This document shows positions 9,368 to 17,894 of a stretch of DNA of 64,000 nt, piece after piece (position 1 is the stretch's first letter; the number at the start of each line of letters is the position of its first letter). The notes beneath the pieces are model-generated. The model was not told the origin of the DNA, ran no database searches, and saw nothing but the letters and a program-made list of their open reading frames with translations. The stretch lies in assembly GCA_937871585.1 (NCBI GenBank), contig CALMPJ010000043.1, positions 20,236-84,235 of the forward strand. Reading direction: 5' to 3'. The stretch is from an uncultured Acidobacteriota bacterium. GTDB lineage: Bacteria > Acidobacteriota > Blastocatellia > Pyrinomonadales > Pyrinomonadaceae. The position numbers and the translations under genes were made by a program.

Positions 9368-10155
9368 TCGCAAAAAAGAGGGGCCGTCTGAAAATATTCA
9401 TCGTCGCTATTGCGGCGATGCTGGTTGGCGGATATATTGCTGCCGCCATCCTCTTGTTTTTCTTCCAAAGATCGTTGCTCTACGCTCGTTCCGCAGCAGC
9501 TCCGCCGGCAAATGTTACGGTCAATAGCTTTCGATCTGAAAACGAGACGATCGCGGTCATCACGCGTGAGGTCGAAGGTTCAAAAGCTCTAGTCTATTTC
9601 GGCGGTAAGGGTGAGGATGTAGCAGTTCCCTTTGCGAAACTCGCCGAAGAGCTTCCCGATCGGAGCCTTTACTTCATGTACTACAGGGGGTTTGGGCCGA
9701 GTACAGGCTTGCCGACAGAGGCAGGGATAAAGGCGGACGGTCTTACTGTTTTCGATGCCGCTCGAACAAAATACGCTAAAGTTGCAGTCATGGGCCGGAG
9801 CCTCGGCTCGGGCATCGCTACATATGTCGCGGCGAGCCGAGACGTTGATCAACTTGTTCTGACGACACCGTATGATTCGATCGAAAATGTTGCGAAGGGC
9901 CGATTTCCGATTTTTCCAGTCTCGATGATCTTGGAGGACAAATTCGACTCCGCTGCGATCGCGCCAAATATTAAAGCCGATACGTTAGTAATCCTTGCCG
10001 ACAGAGACTGGTCGATACCACGAGCTCGCTCGGAAAAGCTTATAGAAAAGTTCAATGCGAAGCTGGCGGTTGTTACTTTGCCAGGCACCGATCACAACTC
10101 CGTGGCTCAAGACGAGAATTACGTCGTTACGGTTCGCGACTTCCTCCGAAATTGA
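9364..10155 (+). CDS. Membrane-anchored alpha/beta hydrolase
   Basis: The 263-residue protein has one N-terminal membrane anchor (about residues 11-34) and an alpha/beta-hydrolase domain. The nucleophile elbow GRSLGSG puts the catalytic serine at 146. LADRDWSIP (Asp213 or Asp215) and GTDHNS (His244) complete a plausible triad. YYRGFGPSTGLPTE and the single helical anchor resemble the BEM46/YfhR-like serine hydrolases. The substrate is unknown. A GTG start at 9364 overlaps the xylH stop (GTGA), so it belongs to the xylGH transcript. An ester- or glycoside-linked sugar substrate would fit that context but is only inference. It converges on moaA with four bases between stops. Confidence 0.82.
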   Translation: MIAKKRGRLKIFIVAIAAMLVGGYIAAAILLFFFQRSLLYARSAAAPPANVTVNSFRSENETIAVITREVEGSKALVYFGGKGEDVAVPFAKLAEELPDRSLYFMYYRGFGPSTGLPTEAGIKADGLTVFDAARTKYAKVAVMGRSLGSGIATYVAASRDVDQLVLTTPYDSIENVAKGRFPIFPVSMILEDKFDSAAIAPNIKADTLVILADRDWSIPRARSEKLIEKFNAKLAVVTLPGTDHNSVAQDENYVVTVRDFLRN

Positions 10156-10159
10156 ATAC

Positions 10160-11149
10160 CTAGCCGCCAATAAAACTCATTGATCGCGAAGGCGTGACGA
10201 AGGCCGTCTCGTTTATATAATGGCGCGGTTCTTTTTTTAGTGTGACGTTGCGGATGAATTCGGCGATCTCATCGTCGGTTGCTCCGTTGCGAAGAACGTC
10301 GCGGAGGTTGTGTTCGGTTGTCGAGAACAGGCACGTGCGGATCTGGCCGTCTGCGGTGAGGCGGATGCGTGAGCATTGGCCGCAGAACATCTCGGTGACG
10401 GGAGCGATGATGCCGATCTCGCCGGGCGAGCCGTCGGTGAACGTATATTTCCACGCCGTCTCACTTCCGCGAGTTGGGGCGACCAATTCGAGCGGAAAAA
10501 CTGTATTTATTTTGTCAAAGATCTCACGTCCTGAGACGACTTGGCTGCGATCCCATTCGTGGCCACTGTCGAGGGGCATAAATTCGATGAAGCGAAAGCT
10601 CGCTGCGCTATCGCGAGCAAAGCGTGCCATTTCGACAACTTCATCATCGTTGCGGCCTCGAACAACACAGGCGTTAACCTTAACCGTTGAAAAGCCCGCA
10701 GCCTTTGCCGCAGAGATCGATCCGAGAACATTGTCGAGTTCGTCAACGCCGGTAATATCGGCGAATTTCTGACGGTCGAGACTATCGAGGCTGATAGTAA
10801 TACGGTCTAGCCCGGCATTGCGTAGCTTTTGAGCATTCTCGATAATACCGTGGCCGTTGGTCGTGAGCGCAAGGTCTTTCAATGCGGGCTTGAGTTGCGA
10901 TAGTTCAAAGACAAGATCGATAATTCCGCGACGCAGCATCGGCTCGCCGCCGGTCAGTCTGATCTTCTCGATGCCTAGCGAGACGAATACGGAAGCGAGA
11001 CGGGTGATCTCTTCGAATGTGAGGATCGTGTCACGGCGAGCCATTGGCGGCTCGCCGTTTGGCAGACAATAGAAACACCGAAAGTTACAGCGATCGGTCA
11101 GCGAAATTCGCAGATCGCGTATCTTTCGTCCATATGAATCGAGCAACAT
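10160..11149 (-). CDS. moaA: GTP 3',8-cyclase MoaA
   Basis: The 329-residue radical-SAM enzyme performs the first step of molybdenum cofactor synthesis, turning GTP into 3',8-cH2GTP with MoaC acting next. The N-terminal cluster motif is C21-x3-C25-x2-C28 in TDRCNFRCFYCLP. The second [4Fe-4S] cluster is ligated by the C-terminal CGQCSRIRLTADGQIRTC pattern. The protein ends in Gly-Gly, the conserved tail of MoaA. Its length is typical. Its ATG directly follows the stop of the secreted-protein gene upstream, so the two are probably co-transcribed. No other mo- genes are in the window. Confidence 0.97.
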   Translation of the reverse strand: MLLDSYGRKIRDLRISLTDRCNFRCFYCLPNGEPPMARRDTILTFEEITRLASVFVSLGIEKIRLTGGEPMLRRGIIDLVFELSQLKPALKDLALTTNGHGIIENAQKLRNAGLDRITISLDSLDRQKFADITGVDELDNVLGSISAAKAAGFSTVKVNACVVRGRNDDEVVEMARFARDSAASFRFIEFMPLDSGHEWDRSQVVSGREIFDKINTVFPLELVAPTRGSETAWKYTFTDGSPGEIGIIAPVTEMFCGQCSRIRLTADGQIRTCLFSTTEHNLRDVLRNGATDDEIAEFIRNVTLKKEPRHYINETAFVTPSRSMSFIGG

Positions 11150-11782
11150 CTAGTTGTATGCGTCGTGCAGTTTCTTGATCTGAGCGAGCAAAGTCTTCGT
11201 TTTCGGCTGCGAGGTTTTCTTTACAATTGCGGAGATCTCATCGAGAGCTTTCTTGAGTTCGACGCGCTCTTCGCCCTCGCCGGGACCGCTGTAGGTTTCG
11301 CCTGGGCCGATGTCATTGACGATAGGTTTGAAGCCGGCGATCAGATTGTCGATCGCTTTTCTCGAGTACTTTCCTTTTGGATAAAGACTCAAATATTCGG
11401 CTTCGGTCATTCGCATCAGGGCAACATAGCAGTTAGTGTAGCCTTCGCATTCGCCCGGAATCGTATTGTTAGCGGCGGTCCATGCTATTTCTTGAGCGAT
11501 CGGCAGCTTGCTGTATTTCTTTTGCAGATCCCAATACCGCTCGGAACGAACGAGCCATTCGCCAGACGGCTCGCTGTAAACGATGTCTTTGTCGTTCTTG
11601 CTCAGAAGCGATTTGTACGGCTCTTTATCGTGGCCATTGATCGGTATCTTGGCAAGTGACTTGCCGAGTGCAACAAGCCGATTATATTCCTTCGTCGCCG
11701 CCGCAGACGATTGAGCGTTCGCTGCAATAACAAAGGTGCTGAGCAGCAAAAATGCTCCAATAACCAACGATCTGAATTTCAT
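11150..11782 (-). CDS. Secreted protein of unknown function
   Basis: I chose the ATG at 11782 because it follows a good ribosome-binding site (GAGGAG, 7 bases away) and starts a clean signal peptide (MKFRSLVIGAFLLLSTF, ending ANAQ). The open frame continues upstream into queG, but that extension has no secretion signal or homology I recognise. The 210-residue product is Lys-rich, with a charged helix-rich C-terminus and a small Cys pair (CEGYTNC) in the middle. It contains GPGETYSGPGEGEERVEL, a Gly/Glu-rich linker. No family is recognised. It sits between queG and moaA on the same strand and abuts moaA with no gap. Confidence 0.75.
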   Translation of the reverse strand: MKFRSLVIGAFLLLSTFVIAANAQSSAAATKEYNRLVALGKSLAKIPINGHDKEPYKSLLSKNDKDIVYSEPSGEWLVRSERYWDLQKKYSKLPIAQEIAWTAANNTIPGECEGYTNCYVALMRMTEAEYLSLYPKGKYSRKAIDNLIAGFKPIVNDIGPGETYSGPGEGEERVELKKALDEISAIVKKTSQPKTKTLLAQIKKLHDAYN

Positions 11783-11801
11783 ACAGTTCTCCTCAATGAT
11801 C

Positions 11802-12722
11802 CTATTTAACAACATACTTCGCGTTTCGCTGTAATCCGCTGAGTTTTGCACGCTTAATGGCAGAGCCTCTAAAACGCCCGACATACTTTTCGTGCGACAT
11901 ATTGATGACAATATCTGGGTCGAGAGTTGTTTCACCATTTCTTGGCTCAAAACGGTCTTCAATAGTCGGCGATTCAAACCTGTTCCAAGGACAAACGTCC
12001 TGACAAATATCGCAGCCGTAAAGCCAGCCATCAATATTGTCGGCAACAGCTTTCGGCAATTCCTCGTCGCGGAGCTCGATCGTAGCGTGCGAAATACACT
12101 TTGCCGAATCGACAACGTAAGGCGCTACTATCGCATTCGTCGGGCAAGCATCGAGACAAGCGGTGCATGTCCCGCAATGGTCTTCGACGATTTCGCTGTC
12201 GTACTCGAGCTCGACATCGACGATGAGCGAGCCGATGAAAACCCACGAACCTACATCTTTTGTGATCAGATTCGAATGTTTGCCGAGCCATCCAAGCCCG
12301 GCCCGCACGGCCCACGCTTTGTCCATGAACGGCACTGTGTCGACACAGATCTTACTGTTAACAGACGCGTCTTGTTCGCGCATCCAAGCAAGCAATGCCA
12401 ATAGTTTCTCTCTGACAACATCATGATAATCGTCGCCCCAAGCGTATCGCGAAATCTTGCCGCCAGTGTCTAAGTGTTCGTGAGGTGTGAAATAGTTCGA
12501 CGTAGTAACGATGATCGAACGCGCGTTTGGCATGAGCTGATGCACATCACCACGCTTGTCAACATGATTCTCCATCCACGACATCGAGGCGTGAAGGCCG
12601 CGCGCGAGCCATTCGCCGAGATGCTTGGCTTCTGAGTCAAGCGCGCCTGCCGCGACGATACCTACGCTTTGAAAACCAAGTTCGAGCGCATTTTGTTTGA
12701 TCGATGCTGAGGTCAGCGGCAT
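11802..12722 (-). CDS. queG: Epoxyqueuosine reductase QueG
   Basis: The 306-residue enzyme makes queuosine in tRNA by reducing epoxyqueuosine, using cobalamin and two [4Fe-4S] clusters. Ferredoxin-like cysteines are C183-x2-C186-x2-C189-x3-C193P and C209, C237-x2-C240-x3-C244P. The block DTVPFMDKAWAVRAGLGWLGK at about 128-148 contains the conserved Asp and cobalamin-side residues of the family. The C-terminal HEAT-like extension of longer QueG proteins is absent or reduced here, so this is a short form. Cytoplasmic. It lies 19 bases upstream of the secreted-protein gene start. Confidence 0.95.
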   Translation of the reverse strand: MPLTSASIKQNALELGFQSVGIVAAGALDSEAKHLGEWLARGLHASMSWMENHVDKRGDVHQLMPNARSIIVTTSNYFTPHEHLDTGGKISRYAWGDDYHDVVREKLLALLAWMREQDASVNSKICVDTVPFMDKAWAVRAGLGWLGKHSNLITKDVGSWVFIGSLIVDVELEYDSEIVEDHCGTCTACLDACPTNAIVAPYVVDSAKCISHATIELRDEELPKAVADNIDGWLYGCDICQDVCPWNRFESPTIEDRFEPRNGETTLDPDIVINMSHEKYVGRFRGSAIKRAKLSGLQRNAKYVVK

Positions 12723-12743
12723 TGGTTTCGATTATGCATAAAA

Positions 12744-12773
12744 ATGGCCGGATGAACTAAGTCATCCGGCCAT
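12744..12773 (-). terminator. Rho-independent terminator of the TonB-receptor gene
   Basis: A perfect 12-bp inverted repeat (12744-12755 and 12762-12773) with a 6-base loop is followed, reading the minus strand, by a short run of T. It lies 24 bases after the receptor stop and just before the queG start region, and should separate the two transcription units. Confidence 0.85.
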
Positions 12774-12796
12774 AGTCTGATCGAAGCTAAGCTCAA

Positions 12797-15700
12797 CTAG
12801 AAGCTGAACTTGGCACCGAGTTGGAATTGACGCGAATCGTAAGCTGCGGTCGAACGGCTAAAGTAGCGGCCGTTGCCTGCACGACTTGCGGCTGAGTTTA
12901 CATCCGTAAAGAACGGCGATGCCGAACCTTCGTTAAATCGATTGAAGAGGTTAAAGCCCTCAGCAATGATGTCGATACGGAAACGCTCGCCCCATGTAAA
13001 TGCTCGCGACAGGCGAAGATCAACCGATGCGAACGAACCGGTTTTGCCCATATTTCGGCCCAATGCTCCAGTGCCGAATACGAGCTGGCCGCTGGAGTTG
13101 ATGTCAAACATCGAGCACGGCTGACCGATACCGACTGCTCCGGGGCCGGATGCCGCGGTAGTTGCGGTACAGAGAGAACCGTCGGCACGAACGTCCGGTC
13201 GGTCGGTTTGCGACGACTGGTCATTGTTACCATCAACATTTGTGATGATGTTGAACGGACGTCCTGACGAGATCTCAATGATCGGTGCCAGCGTGAAGTT
13301 CGAAAAGATCTTCTGCGCGGTCGTGCCTTTTTTCCATGAGTCAGGCGACGCAATGACGCCGCTGAAAACAAAGCGGTGACGTTGATCGAACAACGAATCG
13401 GCACGTTCTGCAGCGAAATTCTTCACGTCCTGCGGAATGAGCAACGTCTGAAGATCGGACGAATCGTCGATCGAGTGCGACCAAGTGTAGCTTGCCAAGA
13501 ACGTGAAGTTATTAGCAAAACGACGCTTGAATTCGACGTTCATTGCGTTGTAATCCGAACTGCCATCCGACACCTGAGCGTTGACCGAACCGAACGGCGA
13601 CAAGGTTCCCGGCGTTCGGAGGCTGCCCGCGAGCTGTGAATCGAGAACTGCTTTGGAGACGCCACCACCCGAGAGAGCAGCTGCCAAGAAGTAGTTCGGA
13701 GCATTCGGACGGAAGAAGTTAGCGATCGCCGGAGCAACCACGCGGCCCGTCGGACATTGAGCGATCATGCCCGGAATGACAACCGCACAGTTGACGCCGA
13801 ATGGAGTCGCAAACACGGTTCCCGGAGCCGCAGTCGAAAGACTGAATGCTGCTACTTGCTGTGTGCTCGTCGGCAATACCCCGCCGGAGAATCGCATGAA
13901 GTTCTGGATCTGCAGTGCGGTATCAGGCGTATTTAGATCGGTCGGACGCGGCAAATTCTTAGCACCTACATGAATGTAGGACATCGAGATCGCCATGTCT
14001 TTGGTGAGCTGATGCTCAATTCCGAGGTTGGCCTGGAACGCCGACGCGTACTGGAAATCTTTCGAAACCGGCAGAGTGAACGGCAAGACAGCTCCGAATC
14101 CCGGGAAAGTCTGATCGTTAAATCGCTGACGGCCAAATTGATACTGAGCACTCGTGGCGGCTCCCGGCGTGACGGCGGCACCACAGATCGTGGCGTTAGA
14201 ACCACTTACGCCGCAAACGGTTCCGTGAAACACCTGAGCCGCATTTAGCAAACCTGTTGGCGCCGGGCTGCCAGCCGTGAGAACTGCCTGTTGCTGCTGC
14301 GCCGCATCAGCGATGTCCGAGTTGAAAGCTACTACGAGAAGCGGATGGTCGTAGTAGAGTCCGGCCGAGCCGCGAACAACAGTCTGCGAATCGCCAAAGA
14401 CATCGTACGCGAAGCCAAATCGCGGTGCGAAATTGTTCAGGTCACGTGGGAAACCTTGCTGAACGTTCATCGCGTCCTGTGCAGCGAGAATGTCTGATGA
14501 CGACAATGAAATGCCAGTTAACGGATCACGGAAACTAACAGGAGCGATCGTCTGCGTCAATTCGGCGTCATAGCGTACGCCAAAGTTAAGCGTAAGACGA
14601 TCGGTCGCACGCCACGAATCCTGTGCGTAAAACGCGAGTGGCGTGTTCTTGATCACCGAGTTTGGATTACCAAAGCCCTGGATGTAAGTTGATGGCAGGC
14701 CAAGGCCATAGCTCTGAGTCGGGGTGAAGTCAGGCAAGCCGGCGAAACCTGCGTTCAGGTTCGATGCGGTGAAGTTACCGAAGTTATAAAGTCCGGCAAA
14801 GTTGAGTTCGAAATACGCGAGCGGAATTCGAACGGCGTTGACGTCAGCTCCAAACTTGAGCGTGTGTCGGTTCACGATCCACGTGAAATTCTCAACAGCC
14901 TGAAAACGATTTTCGATACGATCGACCGGCGAGAACAACTCGCGGCCGATAAATGCCGTACCGGCGATGTTATAGGCAACGGCCTCGCCATTCTGCGAAC
15001 GGAACGACGTGTTGCGGCGTCCATAGCTGAAACGAAGTTCGTTCGCCATCGTGCCGCTTAGTGTCGTGTTAAGACCGGCATTGAACGAGATGTCCTTGAC
15101 GTCGGTAATTCCGGTTCGCGAGAAATCGTTCTGTCCTAGTGACTGGTTCTGCGATTCGACCTGAATACCGGTGATAACACTCGTGTTGTAACCAAAACGG
15201 AGATTCAACTGATTGTCATCATTGATATTGTGGTCACCGCGAACGGTAAAGTAGTTCGAACGATCGGTAACAGGGAAGATACGCTGTAGAGCATTCAACG
15301 CACGGAAAGCGACGGGCAAACCGTTCGCTCCCGTGGTTCCCGTCGGAACCGGAGCACCCGACAAAAGAAATCGTCCACCAATTACGCCCGGTGTGATAGG
15401 CGTGATCGCGGGACACACGCTACCGTCATTCGGGCTCGTGAGCGGGTTCGTTCCGGTGATAGCCGTTTGGCCGCCGCTAGATGCAAAGAATGCATAGGCA
15501 CGGGCTGCACAGATATTTGCGGCAACACCTGAGGCAACGAGCGTGTTAATTGCAGCAGCCTGAGCTGCGGTTAGGTTGGTAAAGGTTCTTGCGATCGGAT
15601 TGACACCCGCGATCACTGGGATCGTTGCCGAAGCAGTCAGGTTACCAACCACATCCGATGTAAAGAATCCCGACTCATCGCGTTGACGACGCTCAAACGC

Positions 15701-16624
15701 AGCGAAGAAGTAAGTCTTGTCTTTCTTGATCGGTCCGCCGAATGTAACACCGTACTGCGTGCGGCGGAAATCTGGATTTGCGATCGGAGCAAAGGCGTTA
15801 CGAGCCTGAATGCTCTTGTCGCGAATAAATCCGAAGACGTTGCCGCGGAAATCGTTGGTACCACGCTTCGTGACGACGTTTACGACGCCGCCTGTAGCAC
15901 GGCCGAATTCGGCGGTGTACGAATTGGTTGCTACCTGATATTCCTGCACGGCTTCCATCGAAACAGTCGTACGTGCGGCGTTGATCGAGTTGTCGGTAAA
16001 GTCGGCTCCGTCAACGTTGACCTGTGTCGAACGCCCGCGTTGCCCACCGACGTTCAAGCCTGACGTAGGTGCCGGTCCGATCGGACGGCCATTGTCGCGG
16101 CCTACGGTCGAAAGCGTCAAAGCAAAACCTGTCGCACTGCGTTCGTTGATCGGCAGATTAACGATCTTCTGCTGGTCGATCGTGTTCGAAACCGTTGATT
16201 TTGATGTTTCAACGAGCTGAACATCGTCGCCGGTAACGTTTACAACAACATTCGTTTCACCGATCTCCATCTTGATCGTAAGATCGGCACTCTGACCAAC
16301 GGTCAGGTTAATGCCGGAAACCACGCTCTTTTTGAACGTAGCGGCCTCAGCCGAAACTTCGTACTCGCCCGGCGGTAGGCCGATCAACTGGTAATTGCCC
16401 TGCGAATCGGTGACGGCGGTCTTTCCGATACCGGTCGACACGCTGCGGGCACGAACAGTTGCTCCTGCAACGACTGCTCCGGCCTGATCGACAACGGTTC
16501 CCGTCAGATCCGCAGCCGCCGCCTGAGTTTGTGCAGCGGCGGTTGCCGCGATAGAAAATATCATGCCGACCACGAGGCCGAACGATGCTACCGTCGCGAT
16601 GAACTTAGACGGAATTGCTCTCAT
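12797..16624 (-). CDS. TonB-dependent receptor, Oar-like, with carboxypeptidase-regulatory domain
   Basis: The 1275-residue outer-membrane protein has a signal peptide (residues 1-31, ending TAAAQ). A carboxypeptidase regulatory-like beta-sandwich follows at about 37-118 (TGTVVDQAGAVVAGATV, then GNYQLIGLPPGEYEV). A plug domain occupies about 130-250 (VQEYQVATNSYTAEFGRATGGVVNVVTKRGTNDFRG). The rest is a long beta-barrel ending in FQLGAKFSF, with the terminal Phe used for barrel insertion. This architecture is expanded in Acidobacteriota and resembles Oar of Myxococcus. The substrate is unknown, and oligosaccharide or peptide uptake is typical for the group. It is a single-gene transcript with an AAGGAG ribosome site, a 5' leader of up to 309 bases and a strong terminator. 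Confidence 0.95.
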   Translation of the reverse strand: MRAIPSKFIATVASFGLVVGMIFSIAATAAAQTQAAAADLTGTVVDQAGAVVAGATVRARSVSTGIGKTAVTDSQGNYQLIGLPPGEYEVSAEAATFKKSVVSGINLTVGQSADLTIKMEIGETNVVVNVTGDDVQLVETSKSTVSNTIDQQKIVNLPINERSATGFALTLSTVGRDNGRPIGPAPTSGLNVGGQRGRSTQVNVDGADFTDNSINAARTTVSMEAVQEYQVATNSYTAEFGRATGGVVNVVTKRGTNDFRGNVFGFIRDKSIQARNAFAPIANPDFRRTQYGVTFGGPIKKDKTYFFAAFERRQRDESGFFTSDVVGNLTASATIPVIAGVNPIARTFTNLTAAQAAAINTLVASGVAANICAARAYAFFASSGGQTAITGTNPLTSPNDGSVCPAITPITPGVIGGRFLLSGAPVPTGTTGANGLPVAFRALNALQRIFPVTDRSNYFTVRGDHNINDDNQLNLRFGYNTSVITGIQVESQNQSLGQNDFSRTGITDVKDISFNAGLNTTLSGTMANELRFSYGRRNTSFRSQNGEAVAYNIAGTAFIGRELFSPVDRIENRFQAVENFTWIVNRHTLKFGADVNAVRIPLAYFELNFAGLYNFGNFTASNLNAGFAGLPDFTPTQSYGLGLPSTYIQGFGNPNSVIKNTPLAFYAQDSWRATDRLTLNFGVRYDAELTQTIAPVSFRDPLTGISLSSSDILAAQDAMNVQQGFPRDLNNFAPRFGFAYDVFGDSQTVVRGSAGLYYDHPLLVVAFNSDIADAAQQQQAVLTAGSPAPTGLLNAAQVFHGTVCGVSGSNATICGAAVTPGAATSAQYQFGRQRFNDQTFPGFGAVLPFTLPVSKDFQYASAFQANLGIEHQLTKDMAISMSYIHVGAKNLPRPTDLNTPDTALQIQNFMRFSGGVLPTSTQQVAAFSLSTAAPGTVFATPFGVNCAVVIPGMIAQCPTGRVVAPAIANFFRPNAPNYFLAAALSGGGVSKAVLDSQLAGSLRTPGTLSPFGSVNAQVSDGSSDYNAMNVEFKRRFANNFTFLASYTWSHSIDDSSDLQTLLIPQDVKNFAAERADSLFDQRHRFVFSGVIASPDSWKKGTTAQKIFSNFTLAPIIEISSGRPFNIITNVDGNNDQSSQTDRPDVRADGSLCTATTAASGPGAVGIGQPCSMFDINSSGQLVFGTGALGRNMGKTGSFASVDLRLSRAFTWGERFRIDIIAEGFNLFNRFNEGSASPFFTDVNSAASRAGNGRYFSRSTAAYDSRQFQLGAKFSF

Positions 16625-16686
16625 ATAACTTTTCTCCTTAACCTTGCTTAGTAAGCGAAACTTTGAAGCGATCTATAGCCAAAAAA

Positions 16687-16698
16687 CCCGATCTCGGG
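16687..16698 (-). promoter_or_regulatory. Possible leader attenuator hairpin of the TonB receptor
   Basis: On the minus strand CCCG-AGAT-CGGG forms a short GC stem directly followed by six T (plus-strand A run 16681-16686), 57 bases ahead of the receptor start. The neighbouring ATCTC-TCCC-GAGAT stem overlaps it and would exclude it, as in attenuators. The stems are short, so chance is possible. Confidence 0.35.
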
Positions 16699-16776
16699 AG
16701 AGATACTGCGGAACTGCGTCGGGCAATACGATTCGTTTATCGGCTGATAACTTTTCAGAATAGATTTGCTTTGAAT

Positions 16777-16805
16777 TTTGTACCCCAAAAACAGCTTTTA
16801 AGCAA
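16777..16805 (-). promoter_or_regulatory. Candidate sigma-70 promoter of the TonB receptor
   Basis: Reading the minus strand, TTGCTT (16800-16805) and TACAAA (16777-16782) are separated by 17 bases and match the -35 and -10 consensus in part. Transcription would start near 16770, giving a leader of about 145 bases that includes the hairpin at 16687-16698. Confidence 0.35.
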
Positions 16806-16933
16806 GCAAAATCGTAATCTTTTTGTAATTTCTGCGGTCGGGCTGTTCTTCAATTCCTACGGAGAATATGACTCGTAGGTTTCAGCCGTAATAGACGCCG
16901 CTGCAATGGCAAAGGTATCATCTAATCAAACTG

Positions 16934-17893
16934 ATGAAGATCATTCCAATATCTGTCCCAACGCCATTTTACGTCGGTGACGTTAATGTCTACCTGATCC
17001 GCGAAGATCCTGTCACGCTCATCGATGTCGGGCCGAAAACGCAAGCTGCCGAAGATGCACTCAGACGAGCACTAAGCGGCCACGGCCTTGGTTTTAAGGA
17101 CATCAAACGCATTGTCCTCACCCATTCGCATGAGGACCATTGCGGTCTGACCAAAAAGATCCGAGACGAGGCAACGAACGCCGAGGTTTTGATACATGAA
17201 TGGGAGACCGGACATCTGTTTGGCCGTCTCGCACAGGAAGAGCATCGGGCGTTGCTGCTTCGTTCAGGAATGCCGCCGGCGGTTTTCGATCAGCTTCAGG
17301 GCCTTTACGAAGAAGTCAGTTTATTGACCGATTCGTTGTCTGAGAGCGAATTTACGCCGCTCACGGACGATATGGAACTTGCGTTCGATGGCGGATCTCT
17401 TCGTGTAATGCACACGCCCGGACACACGCCCGGTTCCTGCACATTTGTTCGCGATGCCGACCGTACGCTCATTTGCGGCGATTGTGTTCTGAAGCGCATT
17501 ACTCCAAATCCGATCGTATCGCCACATCCGCTCGACCCGAGCAAGCGGTTTAGTTCGCTAGCCGAATATCTCGTCAGCCTCGCCCGCTTGCGTTCGGTCT
17601 CGCCAACGCTCGCCTATTGCGGTCACGGCGAACCTGTGACAGATTTCGACGAGATATTTCACCGATACGTTCGAGCCATCGACGAACGCCAGCGAAAGGT
17701 TATCGGCTATGTCACCACGACCGGCATAACGGCATTCGATGTCGCGAAACAGCTTTTCGCAGGTTCATTCGATGCGGATGTTCATAGATTTCTAGCCATT
17801 TCAGAAGCGATCGCACATTTGGATTACGCCTCATCAGAAGGCAAGATCGGTGTTGAGTTAAGCGGAGCTGTTGAATACTATCGACCTAACTGA
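16934..17893 (+). CDS. MBL-fold metallo-hydrolase, LACTB2-like
   Basis: The 319-residue protein has the metallo-beta-lactamase metal motif THSHEDHCG (His64, His66, Asp68, His69), a second histidine block HTPGHTPGSC and the bridging Asp in ICGDCVL. A C-terminal region from about 240 (IDERQRKVIGYV) has the winged-helix character of the LACTB2/glyoxalase-II-like branch, whose members act on RNA or thioesters. I cannot say which substrate applies. No signal peptide, so cytoplasmic. It is monocistronic, convergent with the desaturase gene, with one base between the two stops. Confidence 0.88.
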   Translation: MKIIPISVPTPFYVGDVNVYLIREDPVTLIDVGPKTQAAEDALRRALSGHGLGFKDIKRIVLTHSHEDHCGLTKKIRDEATNAEVLIHEWETGHLFGRLAQEEHRALLLRSGMPPAVFDQLQGLYEEVSLLTDSLSESEFTPLTDDMELAFDGGSLRVMHTPGHTPGSCTFVRDADRTLICGDCVLKRITPNPIVSPHPLDPSKRFSSLAEYLVSLARLRSVSPTLAYCGHGEPVTDFDEIFHRYVRAIDERQRKVIGYVTTTGITAFDVAKQLFAGSFDADVHRFLAISEAIAHLDYASSEGKIGVELSGAVEYYRPN

Positions 17894-17894
17894 G

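Larger units (their letters stand above)
16625..16933. other. Intergenic leader between TonB receptor and MBL-fold gene
   Basis: This 309-base gap has no convincing gene. It carries an AAGGAG site just before the receptor ATG and the promoter-like and hairpin elements listed separately. The divergent MBL-fold gene must also have its promoter here; I see no clear candidate for that one. A 71-codon open frame on the plus strand in this region has no start signal or recognisable product and was not called. Confidence 0.6.

Noticed and set aside
11783..12115. N-terminal extension of the secreted protein at 11150-11782
   Set aside because: It overlaps queG and lacks a ribosome site; the later ATG has a strong site and a signal peptide.
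16663..16878. 71-codon plus-strand frame in the TonB leader
   Set aside because: No ribosome site or recognisable product, and it covers the promoter-like and hairpin elements.
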